A stretch of 12,310 nucleotides of DNA from Candidatus Nealsonbacteria bacterium CG08_land_8_20_14_0_20_36_22 (GCA_002774555.1 PEYC01000050.1:1-12310); one strand, 5' to 3'; positions 1 to 6,706 are shown, numbered from the stretch's first letter. Numbers and translations are program-made. The notes: generated by a model not told the origin, from the sequence alone.

Positions 1-140
1 AGGAAGACCCGAGTTTATCTACTCTTTACGGATTAATTTTGGAAGGATTTGACGTAGAAGAAGGACGAGGAAATTTCTCTAATTTTGGGAAAGGAATAAA
101 GGAACAATTAAAAAGGTTTTTTAGGACATTGATTCCATAA
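1..140 (+). CDS. ftsA: FtsA C-terminal end (partial, runs in from the left)
   Basis: The reading frame beginning at base 3 is open to the TAA at 138-140 and gives about 45 residues, with no start inside the window. The visible peptide includes DPSLSTLYGLILEG, which resembles the end of the FtsA actin-like fold, where a DPxxxTAxGL segment precedes a variable tail. It closes with a basic/aromatic stretch (KEQLKRFFRTLIP) that could be the amphipathic membrane-targeting helix known for FtsA. FtsA tethers FtsZ filaments to the membrane at the division site. It lies 14 bp upstream of ftsZ on the same strand, the classic ftsA-ftsZ order, which supports the call. The fragment is short, so identification rests on this motif plus context. 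Confidence 0.65.
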   Translation, partial: EDPSLSTLYGLILEGFDVEEGRGNFSNFGKGIKEQLKRFFRTLIP

Positions 141-154
141 CCAATTCCCTAATT

Positions 155-1084
155 ATGGCTTCAAACGCTAAAATTAAAGTAGTAGGCATTGGCGGTTCTG
201 GTGGGAACACTATTTCCCGGATGATGAAGTGTAAGATTAAAGGAGTGGAGTTGCTCGCTATTAACGCCGATGCTCAGGATCTTCAAAAAGCCCGCGCTCA
301 TAAGAAAATTAGAATTGGCAGGAATTTAACCAAAGGGCTTGGTACCGGGATGAACCCTGAAAAAGGAAGGGCAGCAGCAGAGGAACAGAGAGAAGAAATT
401 GAAAAGGTCTTAAGGGGTTCAGATATGATTTTTATAACTTGCGGCTTGGGCGGTGGCTGCGGAAGTGGCGGTTCTTTAGTTGTGGCTGAGATTGCTAAGA
501 AATTAGGAGCTTTAACTTTGGCAGTAGTTACCACGCCTTTTTCTTTTGAAGGAAGCCAGCGAATGGAAATTGCCAGAAACAGCCAGAGATTATTAAAAGA
601 AAAAGTAGATACCTTGATTTCAATTTCCAATGATAGGTTGTTTTCCTTTTTGGAGCCAAAGACCACTGTTTTGAACGCATTTTGGCTCTGTGATGAGATT
701 TTAAGACAGGCAGTCCAAGGGATTTCAGACCTGATTGTTTTACCGGGAATAATTAATATTGACTTTGCAGATGTTAAAGCAATTATGAAGGATTCGGGCA
801 CTGCTCTTTTTGGGATAGGCAGGGCCAAAGGACCAGAACGGGCGAAAGAAGCAGCTCAGAGGGCTCTTAACTCGCCCCTCTTAGATGTTTCTTGTAAAGG
901 AGCAAAAGGAGTGCTGTTTAATGTTTCAGGAGGCAGAGATATTAGTTTAACCGAAGTTGATGAAACAGCAAAAATTATTACCCAAGAGGTTTCGCCGGAA
1001 GCAAAAATAATTTTTGGAGCAATCCAAGACGAAAAACTCCCAAAAGGAGAAATTAAAGTAACAGTTATTGCTACCGGGTTTTAG
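155..1084 (+). CDS. ftsZ: Cell-division GTPase FtsZ, tail-less and with variant G-box
   Basis: This is the tubulin-like GTPase that polymerises into the division ring. The 309 residues cover the complete globular core: nucleotide-binding start IKVVGIGGSGGNT (7-19), the glycine-rich signature loop at 99-105, VDTLISISNDRL (151-162), the T7 synergy loop NIDFAD (201-206) with both acidic residues, and the terminal strand ending VTVIATGF. Two oddities stand out. The signature reads GGGCGSG instead of the usual FtsZ GGGTGTG, with Cys102 and Ser104 replacing threonines (tubulins have GGGTGSG). The protein also ends at ATGF, so the flexible linker and the conserved C-terminal peptide that docks on FtsA are absent. 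The ATG has no Shine-Dalgarno sequence. Expression is probably coupled to ftsA and ends at the terminator at 1250. FtsZ identity is very secure; functionality of the variant is inferred from the intact T7 loop. Confidence 0.95.
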   Translation: MASNAKIKVVGIGGSGGNTISRMMKCKIKGVELLAINADAQDLQKARAHKKIRIGRNLTKGLGTGMNPEKGRAAAEEQREEIEKVLRGSDMIFITCGLGGGCGSGGSLVVAEIAKKLGALTLAVVTTPFSFEGSQRMEIARNSQRLLKEKVDTLISISNDRLFSFLEPKTTVLNAFWLCDEILRQAVQGISDLIVLPGIINIDFADVKAIMKDSGTALFGIGRAKGPERAKEAAQRALNSPLLDVSCKGAKGVLFNVSGGRDISLTEVDETAKIITQEVSPEAKIIFGAIQDEKLPKGEIKVTVIATGF

Positions 1085-1211
1085 TTATTATTCTCGCGGT
1101 TCTGATGGCAGCGTTCCTGACGCCCGCTGGAGCGGTGGCGGGTTCTTGGTCGACTGGTACGATCCGCAGGATGCCGATTCGTATCTTCGCGCCCGTGCCG
1201 CAGTTTCCTAA
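1083..1211 (+). pseudogene. GC-rich orphan reading frame, 3' end of an unidentified protein
   Basis: Base composition jumps at about 1092 from AT-rich to clearly GC-rich and falls back after about 1211. In the frame of base 1083 the segment reads as a protein C-terminus: SYYSRGSDGSVPDARW, then GGGFLVDWYDPQDADSYL and RARAAVS, then TAA at 1209-1211. The frame is open back to 1062 but has no start codon, and its first bases overlap the end of ftsZ in another frame. It therefore looks like the tail of a gene without its body. Synonymous positions are mostly G/C and the residues look like genuine protein (W, Y, D, G, RA repeats), unlike random translation. I do not recognise the family with certainty. 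It recalls the C-terminal ends of variable lectin-like proteins in Patescibacteria, but that is an impression. Confidence 0.4.
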
Positions 1212-1249
1212 CACTTGTAACTTGAACCTTTTTTCCTTCCGACACAAAT

Positions 1250-1287
1250 CCCGCAAAACAAATATTTGTTTTGCGGGATATTTTTTT
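1250..1287 (+). terminator. Rho-independent terminator of the ftsA-ftsZ unit
   Basis: A perfect 14-bp inverted repeat occupies 1250-1277 (arm CCCGCAAAACAAAT), and the + strand continues into ATATTTTTTT. The central AAATATTT would form the loop. It lies downstream of ftsZ and the GC-rich fragment and upstream of the nrdD promoter. There is no similar T-tract for the minus strand, so it should act on + transcripts. Confidence 0.88.
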
Positions 1288-1318
1288 GTAAAATAGAAAT
1301 AAACAAGAGGAAAGTGGG

Positions 1319-1327
1319 TTATCCACA
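1319..1327 (+). promoter_or_regulatory. Perfect DnaA box upstream of nrdD
   Basis: TTATCCACA matches the consensus bacterial DnaA box at all nine positions. It sits 11 bases upstream of the -35 element of the nrdD promoter. DnaA is known to regulate ribonucleotide reductase genes in some bacteria (nrdAB in E. coli), so a regulatory site is plausible. A single 9-mer can also occur by chance in 12 kb, and no box cluster typical of an origin is seen here. Confidence 0.45.
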
Positions 1328-1338
1328 AGTTGGCGGGC

Positions 1339-1366
1339 TTGACCAGCTTTTTTTATAAGTTAAAAT
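1339..1366 (+). promoter_or_regulatory. Sigma70-type promoter of the nrdD-nrdG operon
   Basis: TTGACC (1339-1344) and TAAAAT (1361-1366) are separated by 16 bases; each matches the consensus at five of six positions. The transcript would start near 1373, giving a leader of about 15 bases before the nrdD ATG, and no Shine-Dalgarno sequence is present. Confidence 0.65.
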
Positions 1367-1387
1367 GAAATAACATTTTGAAATTTT

Positions 1388-3502
1388 ATGGAAAATAAAA
1401 TTACCAAGGTGAAAAAGAGGGATGGCGCAATTGTTGATTTTGACCAGACAAAAATTACTGAGGCAATTTTTAAAGCCATTACCGCAACCGGCCAAGGCGA
1501 CGGGAAGAAATCAAAGCGACTTTCAGACAGAGTAGTTAAAATCCTGAACCGTCGTTTTAAAAAGCCCACTGGTTGCACACAGGACGAAATTCCTCAAGTA
1601 GAACAAATTCAAGATATAGTTGAGGAAGTTTTAATTTTAGAGGGTTTAATTGAAACAGCCAAGGCTTACATTTTATACCGTGAGCAAAGAAGAAGGATTA
1701 GGGAGGCAACAAAAGTTGTTGACGAATCAAGCGAAAAAATTGACAGTTATCTGCAGGAACTTGATTGGCAGGTTAATGAAAACGCTAACATGACTTTTTC
1801 TCTACAGGGGTTAAACCAATATATCGGTTCCTATATTTCTAAAAAATATTGGCTTAATAAAATTTATCCAAAAGAAATAAGAGAGGCGGCAGCTAGCGAG
1901 GATTTTCATATTCATAACTTAGAAATTTTAGCTCCTTATTGCGCCGGCTGGGATCTTTATGATTTTTTAAAGAGAGGTTTTGGAGGAGTAAGCGGCAAAT
2001 TAGAATGCCGGCCCCCGAAACATTTTAGAACCGCTCTCGGACAGTTAGTCAATGTTCTTTTTACTCTTCAGGGCGAAACAGCAGGTGCCAATGCTATTTC
2101 CAATTTTGATACTTTATTAGCTCCATTTATTCGTTACGACGGTTTGGCTTACCCACAAGTAAAACAGGCAATGCAGGAATTTTTATATAACTGTATGGTG
2201 CCGACTCGCGTCGGCTTCCAAACGCCTTTCATTAATACTTCGTTAGATATTAAGCCGCCTTCTTTCTTGGCAAAGCAGCCGGTAATTATTGGCGGGCAAC
2301 CGCAAAGAGAAACTTACGGAGAGTTCCAAGAAGAAATGAATATGTTTATCCGGGCTTTTTATGAGGGTTTAATGGAAGGCGACGCTAGGGGGAGACCGAT
2401 GACCTTTCCGATTCCAACAGTTTCAATCACAAAAGATTTTGAGTGGGAAAACCCGGCCCTTAACCCTTTATGGGAAGCAACAGCAAAATACGGTGTTAAT
2501 TATTTTTCAAACTTTATTCAGTCGGATATGAAACCCGAGGACTTTCGTTCAATGTGTTGCCGGCTCAGATTATCAAATAAAGAACTTTATATGAGAGGCG
2601 GCGGATTGTTTGGTTCGCAGCCCTTAACAGGAAGTATTGGCGTGGCTACCATTAATATGCCTCGGATTGGTTATTTTTCCAAAACCAAAAAAGAATTTTT
2701 TGAGCGGTTGAGTCGTTTAATGGATTTAACCAAGGAAAGTTTAGAAATTAAGAGAAAGGCCCTGGAAAACTTTATGGAAAAAGGCCTTTATCCTTATTCC
2801 AGATTTTATCTTTCTTCGGTAAAGAAGATGAGAAATTCTTATTTCGGGAATCATTTTTCAACCATTGGCTTAATAGGAATGAACGAAGCCTCTTTAAATT
2901 TTATCGGAGAAAATATTGGTTCTCAACGGGGAAAGAAGTTTGCCATTGAGATTTTAGATTTTATGCGAGAGAGATTAATAAAATATCAGCAAGAAACAGA
3001 CCATCTATATAATCTTGAAGCCACGCCCGGGGAGGGGACAAGTTACAGGCAAGCAAGGGTAGATAAAGAAAAATATCCAGACATTATTACAGCCGGAACA
3101 GAGAAGATTCCTTACTATACTAACTCTTCTCAATTACCAGTAAATTATACCGATGATATGTTCAAGGCGTTGAAACTTCAAGATGAACTACAATGTAAAT
3201 ATTCTGGTGGAACGGTTTTTCACCTCTTTTTGGGTGAGAGAATTGCTGACCCCCAAATGGCTAGAAATTTAGTTAAAAAAGTTTTTGAGAAATTTCATTT
3301 GCCTTATATTACCTTAACCCCTACTTTTTCAATTTGTCCTCATCATGGCTATCTATCCGGAGAGCATTTTGAATGTCCAAAATGTACCATCAAACAGCCC
3401 TGCGAAGTTTATTCCAGGGTGGTGGGGTATTTAAGACCTGTCCAGCAATGGCATAGAGGAAAAAAGCAGGAATTTAAAGAGAGAAAAGAATTTAAATTAT
3501 GA
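1388..3502 (+). CDS. nrdD: Anaerobic (class III) ribonucleoside-triphosphate reductase
   Basis: This oxygen-sensitive glycyl-radical enzyme reduces ribonucleoside triphosphates to deoxyribonucleotides. The 704 residues match the family length. An ATP-cone regulatory domain fills roughly residues 3-100 (KVKKRDGAIVDFDQTKI at its start). The ten-stranded catalytic barrel follows, with APYCAGWDL around Cys185 and MCCRL at Cys390/Cys391, where the family places its active-site cysteines. A zinc site is formed by Cys650, His653, Cys663 and Cys666 (CPHH...CPKC). The glycyl-radical loop RVVGYLRP puts the radical at Gly680, 25 residues from the end. Its stop overlaps the activase start by 4 bp (ATGA), so the two are translationally coupled. 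Transcription is probably from the promoter at 1339-1366, possibly influenced by the DnaA box. All key residues are present, so it should be functional. Confidence 0.97.
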   Translation: MENKITKVKKRDGAIVDFDQTKITEAIFKAITATGQGDGKKSKRLSDRVVKILNRRFKKPTGCTQDEIPQVEQIQDIVEEVLILEGLIETAKAYILYREQRRRIREATKVVDESSEKIDSYLQELDWQVNENANMTFSLQGLNQYIGSYISKKYWLNKIYPKEIREAAASEDFHIHNLEILAPYCAGWDLYDFLKRGFGGVSGKLECRPPKHFRTALGQLVNVLFTLQGETAGANAISNFDTLLAPFIRYDGLAYPQVKQAMQEFLYNCMVPTRVGFQTPFINTSLDIKPPSFLAKQPVIIGGQPQRETYGEFQEEMNMFIRAFYEGLMEGDARGRPMTFPIPTVSITKDFEWENPALNPLWEATAKYGVNYFSNFIQSDMKPEDFRSMCCRLRLSNKELYMRGGGLFGSQPLTGSIGVATINMPRIGYFSKTKKEFFERLSRLMDLTKESLEIKRKALENFMEKGLYPYSRFYLSSVKKMRNSYFGNHFSTIGLIGMNEASLNFIGENIGSQRGKKFAIEILDFMRERLIKYQQETDHLYNLEATPGEGTSYRQARVDKEKYPDIITAGTEKIPYYTNSSQLPVNYTDDMFKALKLQDELQCKYSGGTVFHLFLGERIADPQMARNLVKKVFEKFHLPYITLTPTFSICPHHGYLSGEHFECPKCTIKQPCEVYSRVVGYLRPVQQWHRGKKQEFKERKEFKL

Positions 3503-4194
3503 CTATAGGAGGGCTCCAAAAACTTACTCTGATAGATTATCCGGGGAAATTAGCAGCCACGGTTTTTCTCATTGGTTGTGATTTTCGTTGTCCATTTTGT
3601 TATAGTTCAGAACTTGTTTTACCAGAAAAAATTAAAAAACAATCCAGAATTCCAGAAAAAGAATTTTTTAATTTTCTAAGAGCAAAACAAGGACTATTAG
3701 AAGGAGTAGTAATTTGTGGAGGAGAGCCTTGTCTGAATAAAGACTTGCCGAAATTTGTTAAAAAAATAAAAAAAATTGGCTATGCAGTAAAAATTGACAC
3801 CAATGGCTCTTTCCCCGAGATGCTTAGACATTTAATTGACAAAAAATTAATAGATTATGTTGCTTTGGACATTAAAGCGCCAAAAGAAAAATATGAAAAG
3901 GTAACAGGGGGGAGGGCAAATGTAAAATACATTGAAAGAAGCATTTCTCTTTTAAAAGAAAACAAAATAGATTACGAATTTCGGACGACTGTAGTTCCCT
4001 TTCTTTTAGAAAAAGAAGATATTTTAAAAATTGCCAAATGGATTTTCCCAGCCCCTAAATATTACTTACAAAATTTTAGACCAGAGAAAACCATTGATTC
4101 TAAGTTTGAAAAAATAAAACCCTATGCTCAGGAATATTTATTAGAAATTCAAAAAGCCATTTCTCCCTTTTTTGAAACTTGTCAGATAAGATAG
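3499..4194 (+). CDS. nrdG: Radical-SAM activating enzyme for the anaerobic ribonucleotide reductase
   Basis: The radical S-adenosylmethionine iron-sulfur cluster motif CxxxCxxC is present at Cys27, Cys31 and Cys34 (GCDFRCPFC), followed by the SAM-binding GGEP segment (ICGGEPCLNKD, about residues 72-82) and a partial TIM barrel. These enzymes use a reductively cleaved SAM to install the glycyl radical on a partner. The 4-bp overlap with nrdD makes that reductase the partner. At 231 residues it is longer than E. coli NrdG and resembles the 'anaerobic ribonucleoside-triphosphate reductase activating protein' subgroup, close to pyruvate formate-lyase activases. It is followed directly by a terminator, so the operon has just these two genes. 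Confidence 0.93.
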   Translation: MTIGGLQKLTLIDYPGKLAATVFLIGCDFRCPFCYSSELVLPEKIKKQSRIPEKEFFNFLRAKQGLLEGVVICGGEPCLNKDLPKFVKKIKKIGYAVKIDTNGSFPEMLRHLIDKKLIDYVALDIKAPKEKYEKVTGGRANVKYIERSISLLKENKIDYEFRTTVVPFLLEKEDILKIAKWIFPAPKYYLQNFRPEKTIDSKFEKIKPYAQEYLLEIQKAISPFFETCQIR

Positions 4195-4221
4195 CAAAAA
4201 AATTCTTGTCCAAAAAAAGAA

Positions 4222-4260
4222 GGGGTTGCGTGTAGTGTTACTACATACAACCCCATTTTT
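4222..4260. terminator. Bidirectional terminator between convergent genes
   Basis: Two 15-base arms (4222-4236 and 4240-4254) pair around a GTT loop, with one C-A mismatch and one G-U pair. The + strand runs into ATTTTT; the minus strand runs into TTCTTTTTTT (complement of 4211-4221). It can therefore end both nrdG transcription and that of the convergent gene at 4319-5200. Confidence 0.85.
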
Positions 4261-4318
4261 GTCGCCGAGTTCAAGAAATCAAGCGTTAACGACTCAAAAG
4301 AATCAATTACTCAAGGTC

Positions 4319-5200
4319 TCAAGAATCGGACTTCGAAAGGAAGGCGGACGCCGAGCCATAGAACGAGAACGCATATTCGAACCAGCACGAGTCGAACCTG
4401 ACCTCCCCACCGCCGAAGCGGAAGCAGGGCGCGTGCGAGAAGACGCCAACAGCAACAGGAGCGTATTCGTCGCCAGCGCAGTCGATCCATAGATCATCAA
4501 AAGAGACGAGCCGTTCGGGATGTGTTAGAAGCATGCACCCGATTTCGAATGCGCCGAGTCCGAACTCGTTAGTTGTGAAAACCTCACGAGCCCGACGGAC
4601 AGAGCGACCTCTGTGGCAGAGACCGAACTGGGCAGGAACGACCATAATGTCGTAGTCCTTTTGCTGATCACCCAGCACCTGGAGCTTCTTTGCTGTGCGC
4701 TCGTGCTGACGGAGATACTGTTCTCCGAGTTTGCCTTCGCACCAGTTGTAGAACTTGCCCTTGTGCTGCTGTTTAATCAGCTCCAGCACTTTCTCCACTG
4801 CTTCGCCGTAGGTCTTAGCGACTTTCTGCCATCTCGGGATGGCGAACCATCCTTCGGCATTTGGCGGAAGCGGCTGTTCGGCGAGTTTCTCATCAGCAAA
4901 GCCGATGCCAGGAATGAGCTGACGCAGGATATTGGTCTGTGCCGTGATGCCCTTGACTTTGTATCCTTCGGAATACACGTAGCTGGACTCTCTTTCCTCG
5001 TCGGCGAACTGGTTGCTCACGGAGAGCTCCCTGATGTCAGTAATGATGCGAGCCTGGAACTCGTCGCCATTCTCGATGAGCTTTTGAAGCCCATCCTTGT
5101 CGAGACCGACTTCGGCGAGTGCCTTATCGGCGGCATCCTCGACAAACCTCTTAAACTGTTTTTCTTGACCTGACGTGATCGATATCGTATTCATCGTCAT
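4319..5200 (-). CDS. GC-rich uncharacterised protein with a possibly hypervariable C-terminus
   Basis: The 293-residue product has no function I can name. The N-terminal half is charged and helical (GQEKQFKRFVEDAADKAL near the start), with no signal peptide or membrane segment. A middle basic stretch CHRGRSVRRAREVF leads to a compact domain FGLGAFEIGCMLLTHPERL and WIDCAGDEYAP. The last 50 residues are rich in Phe, Tyr, Cys, Ser, Gly and His (for example APCFRFGGGEVRF) and end GSASAFLSKSDS. From memory it resembles a recurring, uncharacterised Patescibacteria family whose copies differ mainly in this tail; I could not check that. Its GC content (57-68% in sampled 60-base lines) contrasts with neighbours near 30%, and it has a strong Shine-Dalgarno sequence and consensus promoter, unlike its neighbours. 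The ATG at 5194 (residue 3) has better spacing to AAAGGAG than the one at 5200, so it may be the true start. Confidence 0.85.
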   Translation of the reverse strand: MTMNTISITSGQEKQFKRFVEDAADKALAEVGLDKDGLQKLIENGDEFQARIITDIRELSVSNQFADEERESSYVYSEGYKVKGITAQTNILRQLIPGIGFADEKLAEQPLPPNAEGWFAIPRWQKVAKTYGEAVEKVLELIKQQHKGKFYNWCEGKLGEQYLRQHERTAKKLQVLGDQQKDYDIMVVPAQFGLCHRGRSVRRAREVFTTNEFGLGAFEIGCMLLTHPERLVSFDDLWIDCAGDEYAPVAVGVFSHAPCFRFGGGEVRFDSCWFEYAFSFYGSASAFLSKSDS

Positions 5201-5203
5201 CGT

Positions 5204-5229
5204 CTCCTTTCTGTCTCATTTTGCGAGAC
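5204..5229 (-). promoter_or_regulatory. Shine-Dalgarno site and small leader hairpin of the GC-rich gene
   Basis: Read on the minus strand, AAAGGAG (5210-5204) lies 3 bases before the first ATG and 9 before the second, favouring the second as the start. Just upstream a small hairpin, GTCTC paired with GAGAC (5229-5225 and 5217-5213, 7-base loop), could modulate access. No other complete gene in the window has a comparably clear ribosome binding site. Confidence 0.55.
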
Positions 5230-5286
5230 TTTAAATAGATTTTACCCTTTTCTGAACCATAATTTCAAAGAACTTATTACATTCTA

Positions 5287-5314
5287 ATTATAGCAAATTG
5301 TCAAAAAATGTCAA
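5287..5314 (-). promoter_or_regulatory. Consensus sigma70 promoter of the GC-rich minus-strand gene
   Basis: On the minus strand a perfect TTGACA (5314-5309) and a perfect TATAAT (5292-5287) are separated by 16 bases. Transcription would begin near 5280, giving a leader of about 80 bases before the gene. It is the closest match to consensus in the window, which suggests strong constitutive expression. It lies in the space shared with the divergent comEC-like gene. Confidence 0.8.
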
Positions 5315-5357
5315 GAGGAGATTTGAAAATTCCTTACATTATAGTTATCATTTTATA

Positions 5358-6689
5358 ATGAGTGCTTCAAGGATAATTTATTTTTGTTTTTTGTCAGTTT
5401 TTTTGATTTTGATTGTTTGGCGGTACCAGACGATAGAATTAAGAATGAAGAATAACGAATTAAGGAAATATAATGATTTGGGAAAAGAAATTACTTTAAT
5501 TGGGACAATTGTAAAAGAGCCGGATGTTAGAGATACTAATATAAAACTCACGATACAAATTAATGGAGAAAATCTTTTAGCAACAGTAAGTCGTTATCCC
5601 GAGCATAAATATGGAGACGAATTGAAAATTACAGGAAAACTGCAGACCCCTCCGGTTTTTGAAGATTTCAACTACAAAAATTACTTAATTAAAGACGGAA
5701 TTTATTCCGTAATTTATTATCCCAAAATTGAGCTCCTTGCCCGAGGACAGACCTCGGGCGTTTATGCTAAGATTTTGGCTCTTAAAGCTCAATTAAGAAA
5801 AAATATCTATCAAGAGCTTTCTTTTCCCCAAAGTTCAATTTTAGCCGGGATGATTTTAGGCGATAAGGCCGGCATACCCCGAGATTTAAAAGATAAATTA
5901 AACATAACCGGCTTAAGCCATATAATTGCAATTTCCGGAATGAATATTGCAATTTTAATAGCTATTTTAATGCCATTATTGTTATGGTTGGGTTTTTGGC
6001 GAAGTCAGGCATTTTATTTTTCAATAATTCTAATTTCTTTTTATATTATTTTAATTGGCCTTCAGGCCTCAGCAGTTAGAGCAGGGATTATGGGAGGATT
6101 TTTTCTTTTGGGCCAGAAACTGGGCAGAAAATCTGTAAGTAGTCGAGCTTTAATTTTTTCAGCAGCTGTGATGCTAACGATTAATCCCTTTCTTTTATTT
6201 TATGATATTGGCTTTCAACTTTCTTTTTTAGCAACTCTCGGTCTTATTTATTTAGCACCCTTTTTCCAAAATCTATTGAAATTTGTCCCTCAAGAAAAAT
6301 TTATCAATCTCAGAGAAATTCTTTCTTTGACTTTTGCTGCTCAAATTTTCACTTTACCTATTTTAATTTATAATTTTGGCAGAATATCTTTAGTTGCCCC
6401 TCTAACTAATATCTTAATTCTGCCCATCGTTTCTTTATTGATGATTTTTGGGTTTTTACTTGCTCTTTTGGGAGCAATCTGGCAGCCTTTGGCCTGGCTC
6501 TTATCTTTTCCCTGCTGGTTTTTGCTGGTTTACTTAATCAAAGTAACAGATTTTTTCAGCCAGTTTTCCTGGGCCTCAAAAACCATTGAAAACGTCCATT
6601 GGTTTTGGTTGCTCATTTCTTATTTAATTCTGGGTCTTTTTGTTTGGTATATTCGCAAGCGCGAAAAACTTAAATTTTTAAAATATTAA
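5358..6689 (+). CDS. comEC: ComEC/Rec2-type DNA-uptake channel, without nuclease domain
   Basis: This is an integral membrane protein of the competence family, which forms the channel through which single-stranded DNA enters the cytoplasm. From the chosen ATG it has 443 residues. An N-terminal membrane helix (about 5-22) precedes a beta-rich soluble segment typical of the family. The Competence domain follows, with HIIAISGMNIAIL, ASAVRAGIMGGFFLLGQKLG and the FQLSFLATLGLIYLAP segment, and many membrane helices up to a short basic tail (WYIRKREKLKFLKY). The C-terminal metallo-beta-lactamase-like domain of long ComEC proteins is absent. The frame stays open upstream to a TTG at 5298, but that would lie within the opposing promoter and adds a hydrophilic extension, so the ATG at 5358 is preferred. 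No other competence gene is in the window. A GC-rich palindrome interrupts the soluble segment. Confidence 0.88.
   Translation: MSASRIIYFCFLSVFLILIVWRYQTIELRMKNNELRKYNDLGKEITLIGTIVKEPDVRDTNIKLTIQINGENLLATVSRYPEHKYGDELKITGKLQTPPVFEDFNYKNYLIKDGIYSVIYYPKIELLARGQTSGVYAKILALKAQLRKNIYQELSFPQSSILAGMILGDKAGIPRDLKDKLNITGLSHIIAISGMNIAILIAILMPLLLWLGFWRSQAFYFSIILISFYIILIGLQASAVRAGIMGGFFLLGQKLGRKSVSSRALIFSAAVMLTINPFLLFYDIGFQLSFLATLGLIYLAPFFQNLLKFVPQEKFINLREILSLTFAAQIFTLPILIYNFGRISLVAPLTNILILPIVSLLMIFGFLLALLGAIWQPLAWLLSFPCWFLLVYLIKVTDFFSQFSWASKTIENVHWFWLLISYLILGLFVWYIRKREKLKFLKY
5739..5759. repeat. GC-rich palindrome inside the comEC-like coding region
   Basis: GCCCGAGG and CCTCGGGC form a perfect 8-bp inverted repeat around a 5-base spacer, in the middle of an otherwise AT-rich gene. 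It is read through in frame as part of LARGQTSGV. This looks like an inserted palindromic element rather than ordinary coding sequence. Confidence 0.5.
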
Positions 6690-6698
6690 TGTTATAAT
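6670..6698 (+). promoter_or_regulatory. Extended -10 promoter giving a leaderless transcript
   Basis: TATAAT (6693-6698) is preceded by TGT, forming the extended -10 TGnTATAAT, and a weak -35 TTAAAT (6670-6675) lies 17 bases upstream. The expected start point falls at or next to the ATG at 6707, so the message would have essentially no leader. No Shine-Dalgarno sequence is present. Confidence 0.65.
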
Positions 6699-6706
6699 AT
6701 ATAAAT

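Noticed and set aside
298..828. Long minus-strand reading frame opposite ftsZ
   Set aside because: It is a shadow of the well conserved ftsZ gene; its translation has no recognisable domain.
1105..1296. Small + frame starting MAAFLTPAG within the GC-rich fragment
   Set aside because: It runs through the terminator hairpin and ends in a poly-T translation; the neighbouring frame ending RARAAVS has better coding character.
4613..5173. 186-codon + frame opposite the GC-rich gene
   Set aside because: Antisense shadow; the minus frame has the promoter, the Shine-Dalgarno site and a protein-like sequence.
5298..5357. TTG start extending the comEC-like protein by 20 residues
   Set aside because: It lies between the -10 and -35 boxes of the divergent promoter and would place a hydrophilic stretch before the first membrane helix; the ATG at 5358 fits better.
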